From positions 1 through 40,588 of the forward strand of contig NZ_VOJI01000027.1 of assembly GCF_007923445.1 (NCBI RefSeq): a stretch of DNA of 40,588 bases, given 5' to 3'. The translations under genes and the position numbers were made by a program. Within the stretch, counting starts at the first letter, position 1. Each line of letters opens with the position of its first letter. Source of the DNA: Puniceibacterium confluentis (GTDB taxonomy: Bacteria > Pseudomonadota > Alphaproteobacteria > Rhodobacterales > Rhodobacteraceae). Under the pieces are notes generated by a model. The model was not told where the DNA came from and searched no databases. It saw only the letters and a program-made list of their open reading frames with translations. Positions 16,935-24,416 of the stretch are shown here, one piece after another.

Positions 16935-17708
16935 TCACAGGGCGGTCCAGCCGCCATCGACACTGATCGTCGTCCCGGTGATCTGCGCCGCCGCATCGGA
17001 ACACAGGAACACCGCCGTGCCGCCCAGTTGCTCGACGGTCGCAAACTCCTTCGACGGCTGCCGCTCCAGCATCACCTTCTTGATCACCTCGTCCCGATCC
17101 ATGTCGTATTTCTTCATGGTGTCCGGAATCTGGGCCTCGACCAGCGGCGTCAGCACATAGCCCGGGCAGATCGCATTGCAGGTGATCGGCTCCTGCGCCG
17201 TCTCCAGCGCGGTGGTCTTGGACAGCCCGACAATGCCGTGCTTGGCCGCGATATAGGCGGATTTGTACGGGCTTGCGGTCAGGCCGTGGGCCGAGGCGAT
17301 ATTGATCACCCGGCCCCAGCCGGCTTTGCGCATCACCGGCAGCGCTGCCGCCGTGGTGTGAAACGCCGAACTCAGGTTGATCGCGATGATCGCGTCCCAC
17401 TTGTCCGCCGGAAACTCGTCGATCGGCGCCACATGCTGGATTCCGGCATTGTTGATCAGAATATCACATGCCCCGGCCGCGGCGATCAGCGCCCGGCACT
17501 CGTCGCCCTTGGACATATCCGCACGGATGTAGCGCACGGCGACGCCGTACTCGCGTGCCATCTCTTCGGCCAGCTTGTGATCCTCGTCGTTATCTGTGAA
17601 CGAATTCAGCACGATGTCCGCTCCTGCGCGGGCCAGCTCGCGGGCGATTCCCAACCCGATTCCCGAGTTCGATCCGGTGATGACGGCGGTTTTGGTCTTC
17701 AGTGTCAC
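16935..17708 (-). CDS. bdhA: D-3-hydroxybutyrate dehydrogenase
   Basis: 257 residues, a classical SDR. It interconverts 3-hydroxybutyrate and acetoacetate with NAD and feeds the products of polyhydroxybutyrate breakdown into acetyl-CoA. It shows the cofactor motif TGSNSGIG (11-18), NNAG (86-89), catalytic Ser139 and the YxxxK pair Y152/K156 (AYIAAKHG). The substrate-loop sequence (GYVLTPLVEAQIPD) and the C-terminal ISVDGGWTAL are typical of bdhA. The start is GTG at 17708, preceded by AAGGAGAT at the right distance; an ATG inside the Shine-Dalgarno region is out of frame. The palindrome CTGCACGTGCAG just upstream suggests control by the PHB regulator PhaR. Confidence 0.95.
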   Translation of the reverse strand: MTLKTKTAVITGSNSGIGLGIARELARAGADIVLNSFTDNDEDHKLAEEMAREYGVAVRYIRADMSKGDECRALIAAAGACDILINNAGIQHVAPIDEFPADKWDAIIAINLSSAFHTTAAALPVMRKAGWGRVINIASAHGLTASPYKSAYIAAKHGIVGLSKTTALETAQEPITCNAICPGYVLTPLVEAQIPDTMKKYDMDRDEVIKKVMLERQPSKEFATVEQLGGTAVFLCSDAAAQITGTTISVDGGWTAL

Positions 17709-17727
17709 GGGACATCTCCTTGTCATT

Positions 17728-17739
17728 CTGCACGTGCAG
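17728..17739. promoter_or_regulatory. PhaR-type operator candidate upstream of bdhA
   Basis: CTGCACGTGCAG is a perfect 12-bp palindrome, 19 bp upstream of the bdhA GTG. PhaR, the PHB-responsive repressor of Paracoccus/Rhodobacter, is described as binding CTGC-N(3-4)-GCAG. Here the site would overlap the leader or early transcribed region and block bdhA expression. A further TGC-rich stretch (GCATAGCACGCTGCG) follows at 17738-17752. The match to the motif is seen directly; binding is inferred. Confidence 0.55.
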
Positions 17740-17811
17740 CATAGCACGCTGCGCCAGCAAAATAAGGGGCTTTGCGGTTTATATCTGCGGGCCAACCGCT
17801 TGCGGCAGACC

Positions 17812-17840
17812 AAAAAAAACGCCCGCACGAAGCGGGCGTT
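17812..17840 (-). terminator. Strong rho-independent terminator (- strand)
   Basis: On the - strand a perfect 9-bp stem AACGCCCGC (17840-17832), loop TTCGT and GCGGGCGTT (17826-17818) runs into eight T residues (17819-17812). No protein gene on this strand lies upstream before the window's next - strand gene beyond the divergent binding-protein gene, so it must end a short local transcript. Confidence 0.9.
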
Positions 17841-17887
17841 AAGTTATTGAGGCAGGTTTCATACAGGCAAGAAACCTATCGAGCAGT
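17812..17887 (-). ncRNA. Candidate small RNA, or leader/attenuator of bdhA
   Basis: Between the divergent genes bdhA and the binding-protein gene, the - strand holds a complete short transcription unit. A promoter (TTGGCC-17 bp-TATAAC, 17922-17894) is followed by about 76 transcribed bases and the terminator at 17840-17812. The transcript contains a first hairpin, AGGTTTC (17877-17871)/GAAACCT (17860-17854) with a 10-base loop, a short AT-rich single-stranded linker and the terminator hairpin, the typical build of an Hfq-type sRNA. No credible ORF is inside. Because bdhA is on the same strand 104 bp downstream, it could instead be an attenuated bdhA leader. I do not recognise a named sRNA. 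Confidence 0.6.
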
Positions 17888-17893
17888 ACCAGT

Positions 17894-17922
17894 GTTATAA
17901 GCCTTTCCCAGCCGCCGGCCAA
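17894..17922 (-). promoter_or_regulatory. Promoter of the small RNA candidate
   Basis: On the - strand TTGGCC (17922-17917), a 17-bp spacer and TATAAC (17899-17894) fit a sigma70 promoter with optimal spacing. Predicted start is about 17887. It stands back to back with the promoter at 17932. Confidence 0.55.
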
Positions 17923-17931
17923 GCTAAAAGT

Positions 17932-17960
17932 TTGAAAACGAAAAGAACCCCGGGTATTCT
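17932..17960 (+). promoter_or_regulatory. Promoter of the solute-binding protein gene
   Basis: TTGAAA (17932-17937), a 17-bp spacer and TATTCT (17955-17960). Predicted transcription start is about 17967, giving a leader of roughly 35 bases to the ATG at 18002. Nine bases separate its -35 from that of the divergent small-RNA promoter, so the two could compete or share a regulator. Confidence 0.5.
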
Positions 17961-18001
17961 GATTTCCAACAAAACAAGAGCAGACAGGAATTGTTGCCGA
18001 T

Positions 18002-19816
18002 ATGGCCTCAGAGTTTTTCTCAATCGCACGGCACACTTGCAGCGCGTTCGCGCTGATCTGCGCCGCCACCGCCACTTTGGCCGAGCCCCAGCATGGCATA
18101 GCTATGTATGGCGCCCCTGCACTGCCACAGGATTTTGTGTCGCTGCCCTATGCGAACCCGGACGCGCCAACCGGCGGACGCATCGTCAACGGCGAGGTCG
18201 GCAGCTTCGACAGCCTTAATCCGCACATCCTCAAGGGGACAGTTCCGTGGCAGCTCGCCTCGCTTGGATACGAGTCCCTGATGGGCCGATCCTGGGATGA
18301 ACCCTTCACCCTGTACGGACTCTTGGCCGAATCAATCGACGTCGGACCGAATCGAGAGTGGGCGGAATTCACCCTGCGCCCCGAAGCGGCCTTTTCGGAT
18401 GGCACGCCGGTCACCATCGAAGATGTGATGTGGTCCTACGAGACGCTCGGCACGAAGGGCCATCCGCGCTATGCCGGAACCTGGGCCAAGGTCGCCAGCA
18501 TGGAGCAGACCGGACCGCGGTCCTTGCGGTTCACCTTCGGTGTCGAGGATCGGGAACTGGCGCTGATCATCGGCATGCGCCCGATCTTCAAGAAAGCGCA
18601 GTGGGAGGGGCACGACTTTGGCGCCTCTGGCATCGACCTGATCCCGATCGGCACCTCGCCCTATGTCATCGACTCCTTCGAGGCCGGCCGCTACGTCTCG
18701 CTCCGGCGCAACCCGGACTACTGGGGCCGTGATCTGCCGTTCATGGCCGGGCAGGCCAACCTGGACGAGATCCGCATGGAATTCTACGGCGACGGCCAGG
18801 TGATGTTCGAGGCCTTCAAGGCCGGGCAGTTGAATTCGCTGCGCGAGAACAACGCGGAAAAGTGGGACACCCAGTACAATTTCCCGGCGGTCCAGCGCGG
18901 CGACATCGTAAAGTCGGTGATCCCGCATCAGCGGCCCTCGGGCATGACCGGTTTTGTGATGAACACCCGCCGGGACACCTTCAAGGACTGGCGGGTCCGC
19001 GAGGCGATGATCCATGCGTTCAATTTCGAGTTCATCAACGAGACCATGACCGGCGGCCGCCAGCCGCGCATCACCTCGTATTTCTCGAACTCGGTTCTCG
19101 GCATGGATGCCGGTCCAGCAGAGGGCCGCGTCAGGGACCTGCTGACCCCGTTTGCCGACCAGCTTCTGCCCGGGGCGCTGGAAGGCTACAGCCTGCCCAC
19201 CGGCGACGGTTCCCTGCGCAACCGCAGCAATATCAGCAAGGCGATGGACCTGATGGAGCAGGCCGGCTGGACCATCCAGGACGGTCGCATGGCCGATGCC
19301 GACGGCCGCGCCTTCAGCTTTGACATCCTATTGCCGCAGGGCAGCACCGAAGAACAGTCCATCATCGACCTTTACGTGCAGGCCCTTGAACGGATGGGCA
19401 TCACCCCGACCATCACCACGACCGATCCGGCGCAGTTCCAGGAACGCACCAACAGCTATGATTTCGACATGACCTACTACCGTCGCGGCCTGTCGCTCAG
19501 CCCCGGCAACGAGCAAAAGCTTTACTGGGGTTCTGCAGGTGTGAGCGAGCCGGGATCGCGCAACCTCATGGGCATGAACTCGCCTGCGGCCGAAGCGATG
19601 ATTGACGTTCTGCTGAATGCCGCAGATCAGGAAGACTTTGTCGCAGCGGCCAAGGCACTGGACCGGGTGTTGACGACCGGGCGCTATGTCATCCCGATCT
19701 ATCAATGGAACGTCAGCCGCATTGCCCATGCGAAGGAATTGAAATTCCCGGAAAAACTGCCAATTTACGGAGACTGGTCCGGTTGGCATCCGGATGTCTG
19801 GTGGCTTGAGGACTGA
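18002..19816 (+). CDS. ABC transporter substrate-binding protein, family 5 (YejA-like)
   Basis: 604 residues. Family 5 binding proteins (DppA/OppA/YejA) capture peptides or similar ligands in the periplasm for an ABC importer. A signal peptide ends near TLAEP (residue 27). The family 5 fold is visible in ESLMGRSWDE, LRPEAAFSDGTPVTIEDVMWSYE, GTSPYVIDSFEAGRYVSLRRNPDYWG, MFEAFKAGQLNSLREN and FKDWRVREAMIHAFNFEFIN. The length and the GIAMYGAPALPQDFVSLPYANP opening are YejA-like. AGGAA precedes the ATG. No permease or ATPase gene is adjacent; the next gene is a tiny lipoprotein, so this is an orphan binding protein or its transporter is encoded elsewhere. Confidence 0.9.
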   Translation: MASEFFSIARHTCSAFALICAATATLAEPQHGIAMYGAPALPQDFVSLPYANPDAPTGGRIVNGEVGSFDSLNPHILKGTVPWQLASLGYESLMGRSWDEPFTLYGLLAESIDVGPNREWAEFTLRPEAAFSDGTPVTIEDVMWSYETLGTKGHPRYAGTWAKVASMEQTGPRSLRFTFGVEDRELALIIGMRPIFKKAQWEGHDFGASGIDLIPIGTSPYVIDSFEAGRYVSLRRNPDYWGRDLPFMAGQANLDEIRMEFYGDGQVMFEAFKAGQLNSLRENNAEKWDTQYNFPAVQRGDIVKSVIPHQRPSGMTGFVMNTRRDTFKDWRVREAMIHAFNFEFINETMTGGRQPRITSYFSNSVLGMDAGPAEGRVRDLLTPFADQLLPGALEGYSLPTGDGSLRNRSNISKAMDLMEQAGWTIQDGRMADADGRAFSFDILLPQGSTEEQSIIDLYVQALERMGITPTITTTDPAQFQERTNSYDFDMTYYRRGLSLSPGNEQKLYWGSAGVSEPGSRNLMGMNSPAAEAMIDVLLNAADQEDFVAAAKALDRVLTTGRYVIPIYQWNVSRIAHAKELKFPEKLPIYGDWSGWHPDVWWLED

Positions 19817-19822
19817 GAGCAA

Positions 19823-19939
19823 ATGACAAGAAAGATCATCACGCTGACCCTACTCGGCCTGCTTGCGGGCTGCGCAACGGTGGATGGCATCGGACAGGAC
19901 ATTTCCGGCGGCGCCCGCCGGGTCCAGAGCTGGCTTTGA
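19823..19939 (+). CDS. Entericidin-like small lipoprotein (38 aa)
   Basis: ATG at 19823, TGA at 19937-19939. The peptide starts MTRKIITLTLLGLLAGC, a lipoprotein signal with lipidated Cys17 and a LLAGC lipobox. The mature 22 residues (ATVDGIGQDISGGARRV and a few more) match the entericidin EcnA/EcnB pattern (CNTxxGxGxDIxxxG). Entericidins are small cell-envelope lipoproteins: EcnB is described as bacteriolytic and EcnA as its antidote, and single copies are common in alphaproteobacteria with unclear role. It starts 6 bp after the binding-protein stop with GAGAGCAA as a weak Shine-Dalgarno, so it is likely co-transcribed. Confidence 0.85.
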   Translation: MTRKIITLTLLGLLAGCATVDGIGQDISGGARRVQSWL

Positions 19940-19990
19940 GCGCAATCCATGCCGGGGGATGCCTGCCGCCCCCCGGCATGGCGCATCACG

Positions 19991-20614
19991 TCAGACCAGC
20001 GAGGTCACCCAAAGGATCGTCGCATCCTCTGCACTGACAGACACGACGTTGTGCCCCATGGTCGCGTCGTAATAGGCGCTGTCGCCGCGCCGCATCTCGA
20101 TGGCCTCGTAGAATTCGGTGTACAACCGGATCACCCCGGTCAGCACGTACAGGAACTCTTCGCCGTCGTGCCGCACCCAGCCGTCGAACTCGGCCATGTC
20201 GCGCGCCCGGACCCGGGCACGGTACGGCACCATCTGCTTTTTGGTCAGGGTCTCGCCCAGCAGTTCATGCTCATAGGTCGTGGTCGCCAGATGCGTGCCG
20301 GCGCCGTCGCGGGTGACCGCCAGCCGTCCGTTCACCTGTTCGCGCTGCGGTGGGGTAAAGAGCTGCGGAACCGAAATCTGCAACCCCACAGCCAGTTTCT
20401 TGAGCGCGTCGTAGGTCGGGGACATCTGACCGTTTTCGATCTTGGACAGGGTCGAGCGCGCCAGCCCCGCCTGCCGCGCGGCCTGCTCCAGCGTCCAGTC
20501 CCGCGCCTTGCGCAACTCACGCACCCGGGTGCCCAGGTTCAGCGGCTCGGCGCTTTCCTCTGTGCCGGTGTCCCGGGTGAGTCGGATCGGAGATTTGGGC
20601 TCGGGCGGTTTCAT
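19991..20614 (-). CDS. XRE-family transcriptional regulator with cupin domain
   Basis: 207 residues. The N-terminal helix-turn-helix (about 28-85) reads TRVRELRKARDWTLEQAARQ, AGLARSTLSKIENGQMSPTY and LKKLAVGLQISVPQLF. A C-terminal cupin_2 barrel (about 130-200) has RHDGEEFLYVLTGVIRLYTE and YDATMGHNVVSV. Such regulators sense small molecules such as amino-acid or polyamine-type ligands through the cupin and usually control an adjacent divergent operon. The gene starts 65 bp from the acyl-CoA synthetase-like gene, which is the most likely target. The ligand is unknown. Confidence 0.9.
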   Translation of the reverse strand: MKPPEPKSPIRLTRDTGTEESAEPLNLGTRVRELRKARDWTLEQAARQAGLARSTLSKIENGQMSPTYDALKKLAVGLQISVPQLFTPPQREQVNGRLAVTRDGAGTHLATTTYEHELLGETLTKKQMVPYRARVRARDMAEFDGWVRHDGEEFLYVLTGVIRLYTEFYEAIEMRRGDSAYYDATMGHNVVSVSAEDATILWVTSLV

Positions 20615-20679
20615 CAGAATGTCATAGGCCCGTCGGCGCGGGCTTGCAAGAATCCAGGGTGCGGCGTAAGCGTCTGATC

Positions 20680-22203
20680 ATGCTGTCTGTCTTTGATCAT
20701 GGGGCGCATCCGCCCTGTCCCGCCCCCTTCAATCTTGCCGCCCATGTTCTTGGCCACGCCACAGAACTGGCCGACAAGACCGCGCTGGCCGTCATCTCGC
20801 CCACGCAGGCCGAACGTTGGAGCTATGGCGCACTTGAGGCGGCGGTGCGCGGGAGCGCAACCGCATTGCTGCGGTCCGGCCTGACGCCTGGCGATATCCT
20901 CTTGATGCGGCTGGGAAACACCGTCGACTTTCCGATCGCCTATCTGGGGGCGATCTGTGCCGGCATTGTGCCGGTGCCGACATCGTCGCAGCTGACGGCG
21001 CCGGAAGTGCAGAAGATCATCGAATCCCTGGCACCGTCCGCGATCCTTCTGGGCGATGGCGTGCCCTGTCCGCCAACCGATCTGCCGGTTCATACCACGG
21101 CAGACATGGCCACCTGGCGCGACAATCCGCCCGCCGCCTATGCCATGGGTGCGCCGGACCGGCTGGCCTATATCATCTATACCTCCGGCACCTCTGGCAC
21201 CGCGCGCGCCGTCGGGCATGCGCACCGGGCGATCTGGGCACGGCAGATGATGATGCAGGGCTGGTACGGACTTGGCAGGGATGACCGCCTGCTGCACGCC
21301 GGGGCGTTCAACTGGACCTATACACTGGGCACCGGCCTGATGGATCCCTGGACCATGGGGGCAACGGCGCTGATCCCGGCGGCCGGTGTCGATCACAGCC
21401 AGCTGCCACAACTGATGAACGACCACAGCGCCACAATTTTTGCAGCCGCGCCGGGGGTTTATCGCAATGTATTGAAGTCCGCGCCATTTGCATTGCCGCA
21501 TCTGCGCCACGGCCTGGCCGCGGGCGAAAAGCTCAGCCCCAGTCTGCGCGACGCCTGGACCGGCGCGACCGGCACACAGATATTCGAAGCCTACGGCATG
21601 TCCGAATGTTCGACCTTCCTGTCGGCCGCACCCGGTCATCCCGCGCCGGACGGCACGCTTGGCCGCCCGCAGGTCGGACGTCGCATCGCGATCCTCGGCC
21701 CGGACGGACCGGTGCCGCGCGGAACCCCCGGCGTGATCGCCGTGCACCGCCGCGACCCCGGGCTGATGCTGGGCTATATCGGCGCGCCGGACGAAACCGA
21801 GGCCAGGTTTCGCGGCGATTGGTTCGTGACCGGCGACATGGGCATTCTGCACGACGACGACCAGGTAACCTATCTGGGCCGCGATGACGACATGATGAAT
21901 GCCGGCGGCTACCGTGTGTCGCCGATTGAAGTGGAATCCGTCCTGCTGACCCACCCCGGGATCACCGAAGTCGGCGTCACCGAAGTCGAGGTCAAGCAGG
22001 ATGTTCACCTGATCGCAGCCTTCTACACCGGAGCCGCGCCGCTGGACCCCGAGGCGCTTGCCACCTGGGCGGCAGAGCGGCTGGCGCGGTACAAACAGCC
22101 ACGCCTGTATTTTCACCGCGACAGCCTGCCCAAGAACCCGAACGGCAAATTGCTGCGCCGGGCGCTGCGGTCCGACATCGGCGGCCTGCCCGCGCGCACA
22201 TAG
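20680..22203 (+). CDS. AMP-binding acyl-CoA synthetase-like enzyme
   Basis: 507 residues, adenylate-forming superfamily. It activates a carboxylic acid as acyl-AMP, usually for transfer to CoA. It has the P-loop-like motif IIYTSGTSGTARAVGH (about 165-180), FEAYGMSECS (A5-like), WFVTGDMG and the hinge region YLGRDDDMMNAGGYRVSPIE, with C-terminal Lys in LPKNPNGKLLRR. The sequence resembles benzoate-CoA-ligase/acetate-type enzymes; the substrate cannot be assigned. ATG at 20680 follows no strong Shine-Dalgarno; an in-frame TTG at 20644 is possible but would add residues not expected in the family. It is divergent from the XRE-cupin regulator. Confidence 0.88.
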   Translation: MLSVFDHGAHPPCPAPFNLAAHVLGHATELADKTALAVISPTQAERWSYGALEAAVRGSATALLRSGLTPGDILLMRLGNTVDFPIAYLGAICAGIVPVPTSSQLTAPEVQKIIESLAPSAILLGDGVPCPPTDLPVHTTADMATWRDNPPAAYAMGAPDRLAYIIYTSGTSGTARAVGHAHRAIWARQMMMQGWYGLGRDDRLLHAGAFNWTYTLGTGLMDPWTMGATALIPAAGVDHSQLPQLMNDHSATIFAAAPGVYRNVLKSAPFALPHLRHGLAAGEKLSPSLRDAWTGATGTQIFEAYGMSECSTFLSAAPGHPAPDGTLGRPQVGRRIAILGPDGPVPRGTPGVIAVHRRDPGLMLGYIGAPDETEARFRGDWFVTGDMGILHDDDQVTYLGRDDDMMNAGGYRVSPIEVESVLLTHPGITEVGVTEVEVKQDVHLIAAFYTGAAPLDPEALATWAAERLARYKQPRLYFHRDSLPKNPNGKLLRRALRSDIGGLPART

Positions 22204-22321
22204 TTTGGCCCGGCGTCCGGCGGTGGCACGCCAGCCGAGATCGGCTGGTTGGCAAAGGATCCGGGTGCATCTCCGGATACGGGCTGCTAGGAAGAGTTAA
22301 ATTTCGCGAAAGGTACTTTCG

Positions 22322-22957
22322 ATGGTGAAACTCGACATCATGTCCGACCCGATTTGCCCCTGGTGCTATATCGGCAAGACCTATCTTGACCGGGCGCTGG
22401 CGCAGATGCCGGATCATCCGTTCACCATCGAATGGCATCCGTTCCAGCTCAATCCCGAGATGCCGGCCGACGGCATGGACCGCCGCGCCTATCTCGAAGG
22501 CAAATTCGGCGGCAAGGAAGCCGCGGTCCAGGCCTACCTGCCGGTGGTTCAACATGGCGAAGCCGCGGGGCTCGAGCTGAAGCTGGACGAAATCCAGCGG
22601 ACCCCCAACACCATCAACGCGCACCGGCTGATCCACTGGGCCGGTATCGAGGATCGGCAGGACGCCGCCGTCGACGCCTTGTTCCGGGCTTATTTCAACG
22701 ACGGCCGCGACATTGGCGACAGCGAAGTGCTGAGCGACATCGCCGATGGCATCGGGCTCGATGCGTCCATCATTTCGCGCCTGCTGCGCTCCGATGCCGA
22801 CATCGACGAAACCCGCGCGCGCGACAAGGCGGCGCGCGAGATGGGCATCACCTCGGTTCCGACCTTCATCGTCGCCGGTCAGCATGCGGTGCCCGGTGCA
22901 CAGCCGACCGACCTGTGGCTGAAGGTGCTGACCGAACTGCGCGAAAGCGCCGGGTAG
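22322..22957 (+). CDS. DsbA-family oxidoreductase, FrnE type
   Basis: 211 residues. A DsbA-like thioredoxin fold with an active-site CPWC (Cys12-Cys15, in DPICPWCYIGKT) and a long helical insertion (QLNPEMPADGMDRRAYLEGK to about residue 150), then the cis-Pro segment GITSVPTFIV. FrnE proteins are cytoplasmic thiol-disulfide oxidoreductases; no signal peptide is present here. A weak GAAAGG precedes the ATG. The MFS gene follows after 27 bp in the same direction. Confidence 0.92.
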   Translation: MVKLDIMSDPICPWCYIGKTYLDRALAQMPDHPFTIEWHPFQLNPEMPADGMDRRAYLEGKFGGKEAAVQAYLPVVQHGEAAGLELKLDEIQRTPNTINAHRLIHWAGIEDRQDAAVDALFRAYFNDGRDIGDSEVLSDIADGIGLDASIISRLLRSDADIDETRARDKAAREMGITSVPTFIVAGQHAVPGAQPTDLWLKVLTELRESAG

Positions 22958-22984
22958 CGCGCAAGCACCACAGGAGCCCCCAGG

Positions 22985-24190
22985 ATGCCGCTCAGCATGA
23001 GCCGTGTCGAGTTTATCGCCCTGATCGCGATGCTCTTCGCCACGATCGCGTTTTCCATCGATTCCATGCTGCCGGCCTTGCCGGAAATCGGCGCGGCGCT
23101 GTCGCCCGGAAACCTCAACCGGGTGCAACTGGTCATCACCAGCTTTGTGCTGGGGATGGGCATCGGCACGTTCTTTACCGGCCCACTGTCGGACACATTC
23201 GGGCGCAAGCCTGTGGTACTGTGCGGCGCCATTCTGTACATCGTGGCATCGCTGGCGGCGGCACGGGCGCAAAGCCTTGAGGTGCTGCTGGCGGCGCGGG
23301 TTGTCCAGGGGCTGGGCGCCGCCGGGCCGCGCGTGGTGGCGCTGGCGATCATCCGCGACCTCTATCAGGGCCGTGGCATGGCGCGGATCATGTCCTTCGT
23401 GATGATTGTCTTCACCCTGGTGCCCGCCATCGCGCCCAGCATGGGGGCCATCATCGTCATCCTTGTCGGCTGGCGGGCGGTGTTTGTCTCGTTCGTGATC
23501 TTTGCGGCCAGCGCGACGCTCTGGCTGATGCTGCGTCTGCCGGAAACCCTTGCTCCGGAAAACCGCCGCCCGTTCCGCGCCGCCATGCTGTTATCGGCGG
23601 TGCGCGAGATGTTCGCCCACCCGGTGGTGCGCCTGTCGATCATGGTACAGTCGCTGGCCTATGGCATGTTGTTCGCAATGCTGTCCTCGACCCAGCAGAT
23701 CTTTGACATCACCTTTGATCAGGGGGCCGCCTTTCCGATCTGGTTTGGCGGCATCGCGGTGGTTGCCGCCTCGGCCAGCTTTGTGAATGCGGCGCTGGTG
23801 ATGCGTCTGGGGATGCAGGTTCTGGTGACCGCGATGCTGGCAGCCCAGGTGGTGTTTTCCGGCCTGATGATCCTCATTGGATTGATCGAACCGCCGGTGA
23901 TGGTGCATTTCGCGCTGTTCGTGATCTGGCAGGCCACCGTCTTCTTTCAGGCCGGCATGACCATCGGCAACCTCAATGCCATTGCGATGGAGCCGATGGG
24001 CCATATCGCCGGCATGGCGGCCAGTGTGATCGGCGCGATATCGACCGTTGCCGCCGTCATTCTGGCCGTGCCGGTTGGCTTGCTGTTCAACGGCACGCCG
24101 CTGCCGCTGGCGGTCGGGACGTTCCTGATGGCGCTGGCCGCGCTGCTCCTGATGCTCGCCATGCGCCGCAAAAGCATGCAGTTGACGTAA
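22985..24190 (+). CDS. MFS drug-resistance-type transporter, Bcr/CflA family
   Basis: 401 residues with about twelve membrane segments. MFS motif A is GPLSDTFGRKPVV between helices 2 and 3 (about 60-72); helix 1 reads LIALIAMLFATIAFSIDSMLP with the Asp common in this family. RVVQGLGAAGPRVVALAIIRDLY (helix 4) has the Bcr/CflA pattern. Such proteins export drugs or small metabolites by proton antiport; the substrate is unknown. AGGAGC precedes the ATG. It may be co-transcribed with the FrnE-like gene. A 226-bp gap without genes, carrying the icd promoter candidate, follows. Confidence 0.9.
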   Translation: MPLSMSRVEFIALIAMLFATIAFSIDSMLPALPEIGAALSPGNLNRVQLVITSFVLGMGIGTFFTGPLSDTFGRKPVVLCGAILYIVASLAAARAQSLEVLLAARVVQGLGAAGPRVVALAIIRDLYQGRGMARIMSFVMIVFTLVPAIAPSMGAIIVILVGWRAVFVSFVIFAASATLWLMLRLPETLAPENRRPFRAAMLLSAVREMFAHPVVRLSIMVQSLAYGMLFAMLSSTQQIFDITFDQGAAFPIWFGGIAVVAASASFVNAALVMRLGMQVLVTAMLAAQVVFSGLMILIGLIEPPVMVHFALFVIWQATVFFQAGMTIGNLNAIAMEPMGHIAGMAASVIGAISTVAAVILAVPVGLLFNGTPLPLAVGTFLMALAALLLMLAMRRKSMQLT

Positions 24191-24275
24191 ACCGCACCGC
24201 GGACTGGCCAATTTCCTGATCTCACGCCACCAAAAGCAGCGCCGAGCGTCCTGGTCCAGTTGCGCGGGGCTCGTC

Positions 24276-24304
24276 TTGTTTGCCAGATGCAAAGCCTGTG
24301 CTAG
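24276..24304 (+). promoter_or_regulatory. Candidate promoter of icd
   Basis: TTGTTT (24276-24281), a 17-bp spacer and TGCTAG (24299-24304) lie in the 226-bp gap before icd. This would give a leader of about 105 bases. Pattern match only. Confidence 0.35.
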
Positions 24305-24416
24305 GTGCAGGACAGGTCCGCAACGGATCCGGTGACGCGCTGGCGCCACCTCTGTCCGAACAACGGAAACAGGCTTTGGCAACCAAAGATCTGACAGACC
24401 GGGAAAGGGTGCCTAG

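Noticed and set aside
17839-18099. 86-codon ORF on the - strand over the small-RNA region
   Set aside because: Overlaps the promoter pair and the start of the binding-protein gene; no start signal and no family likeness.
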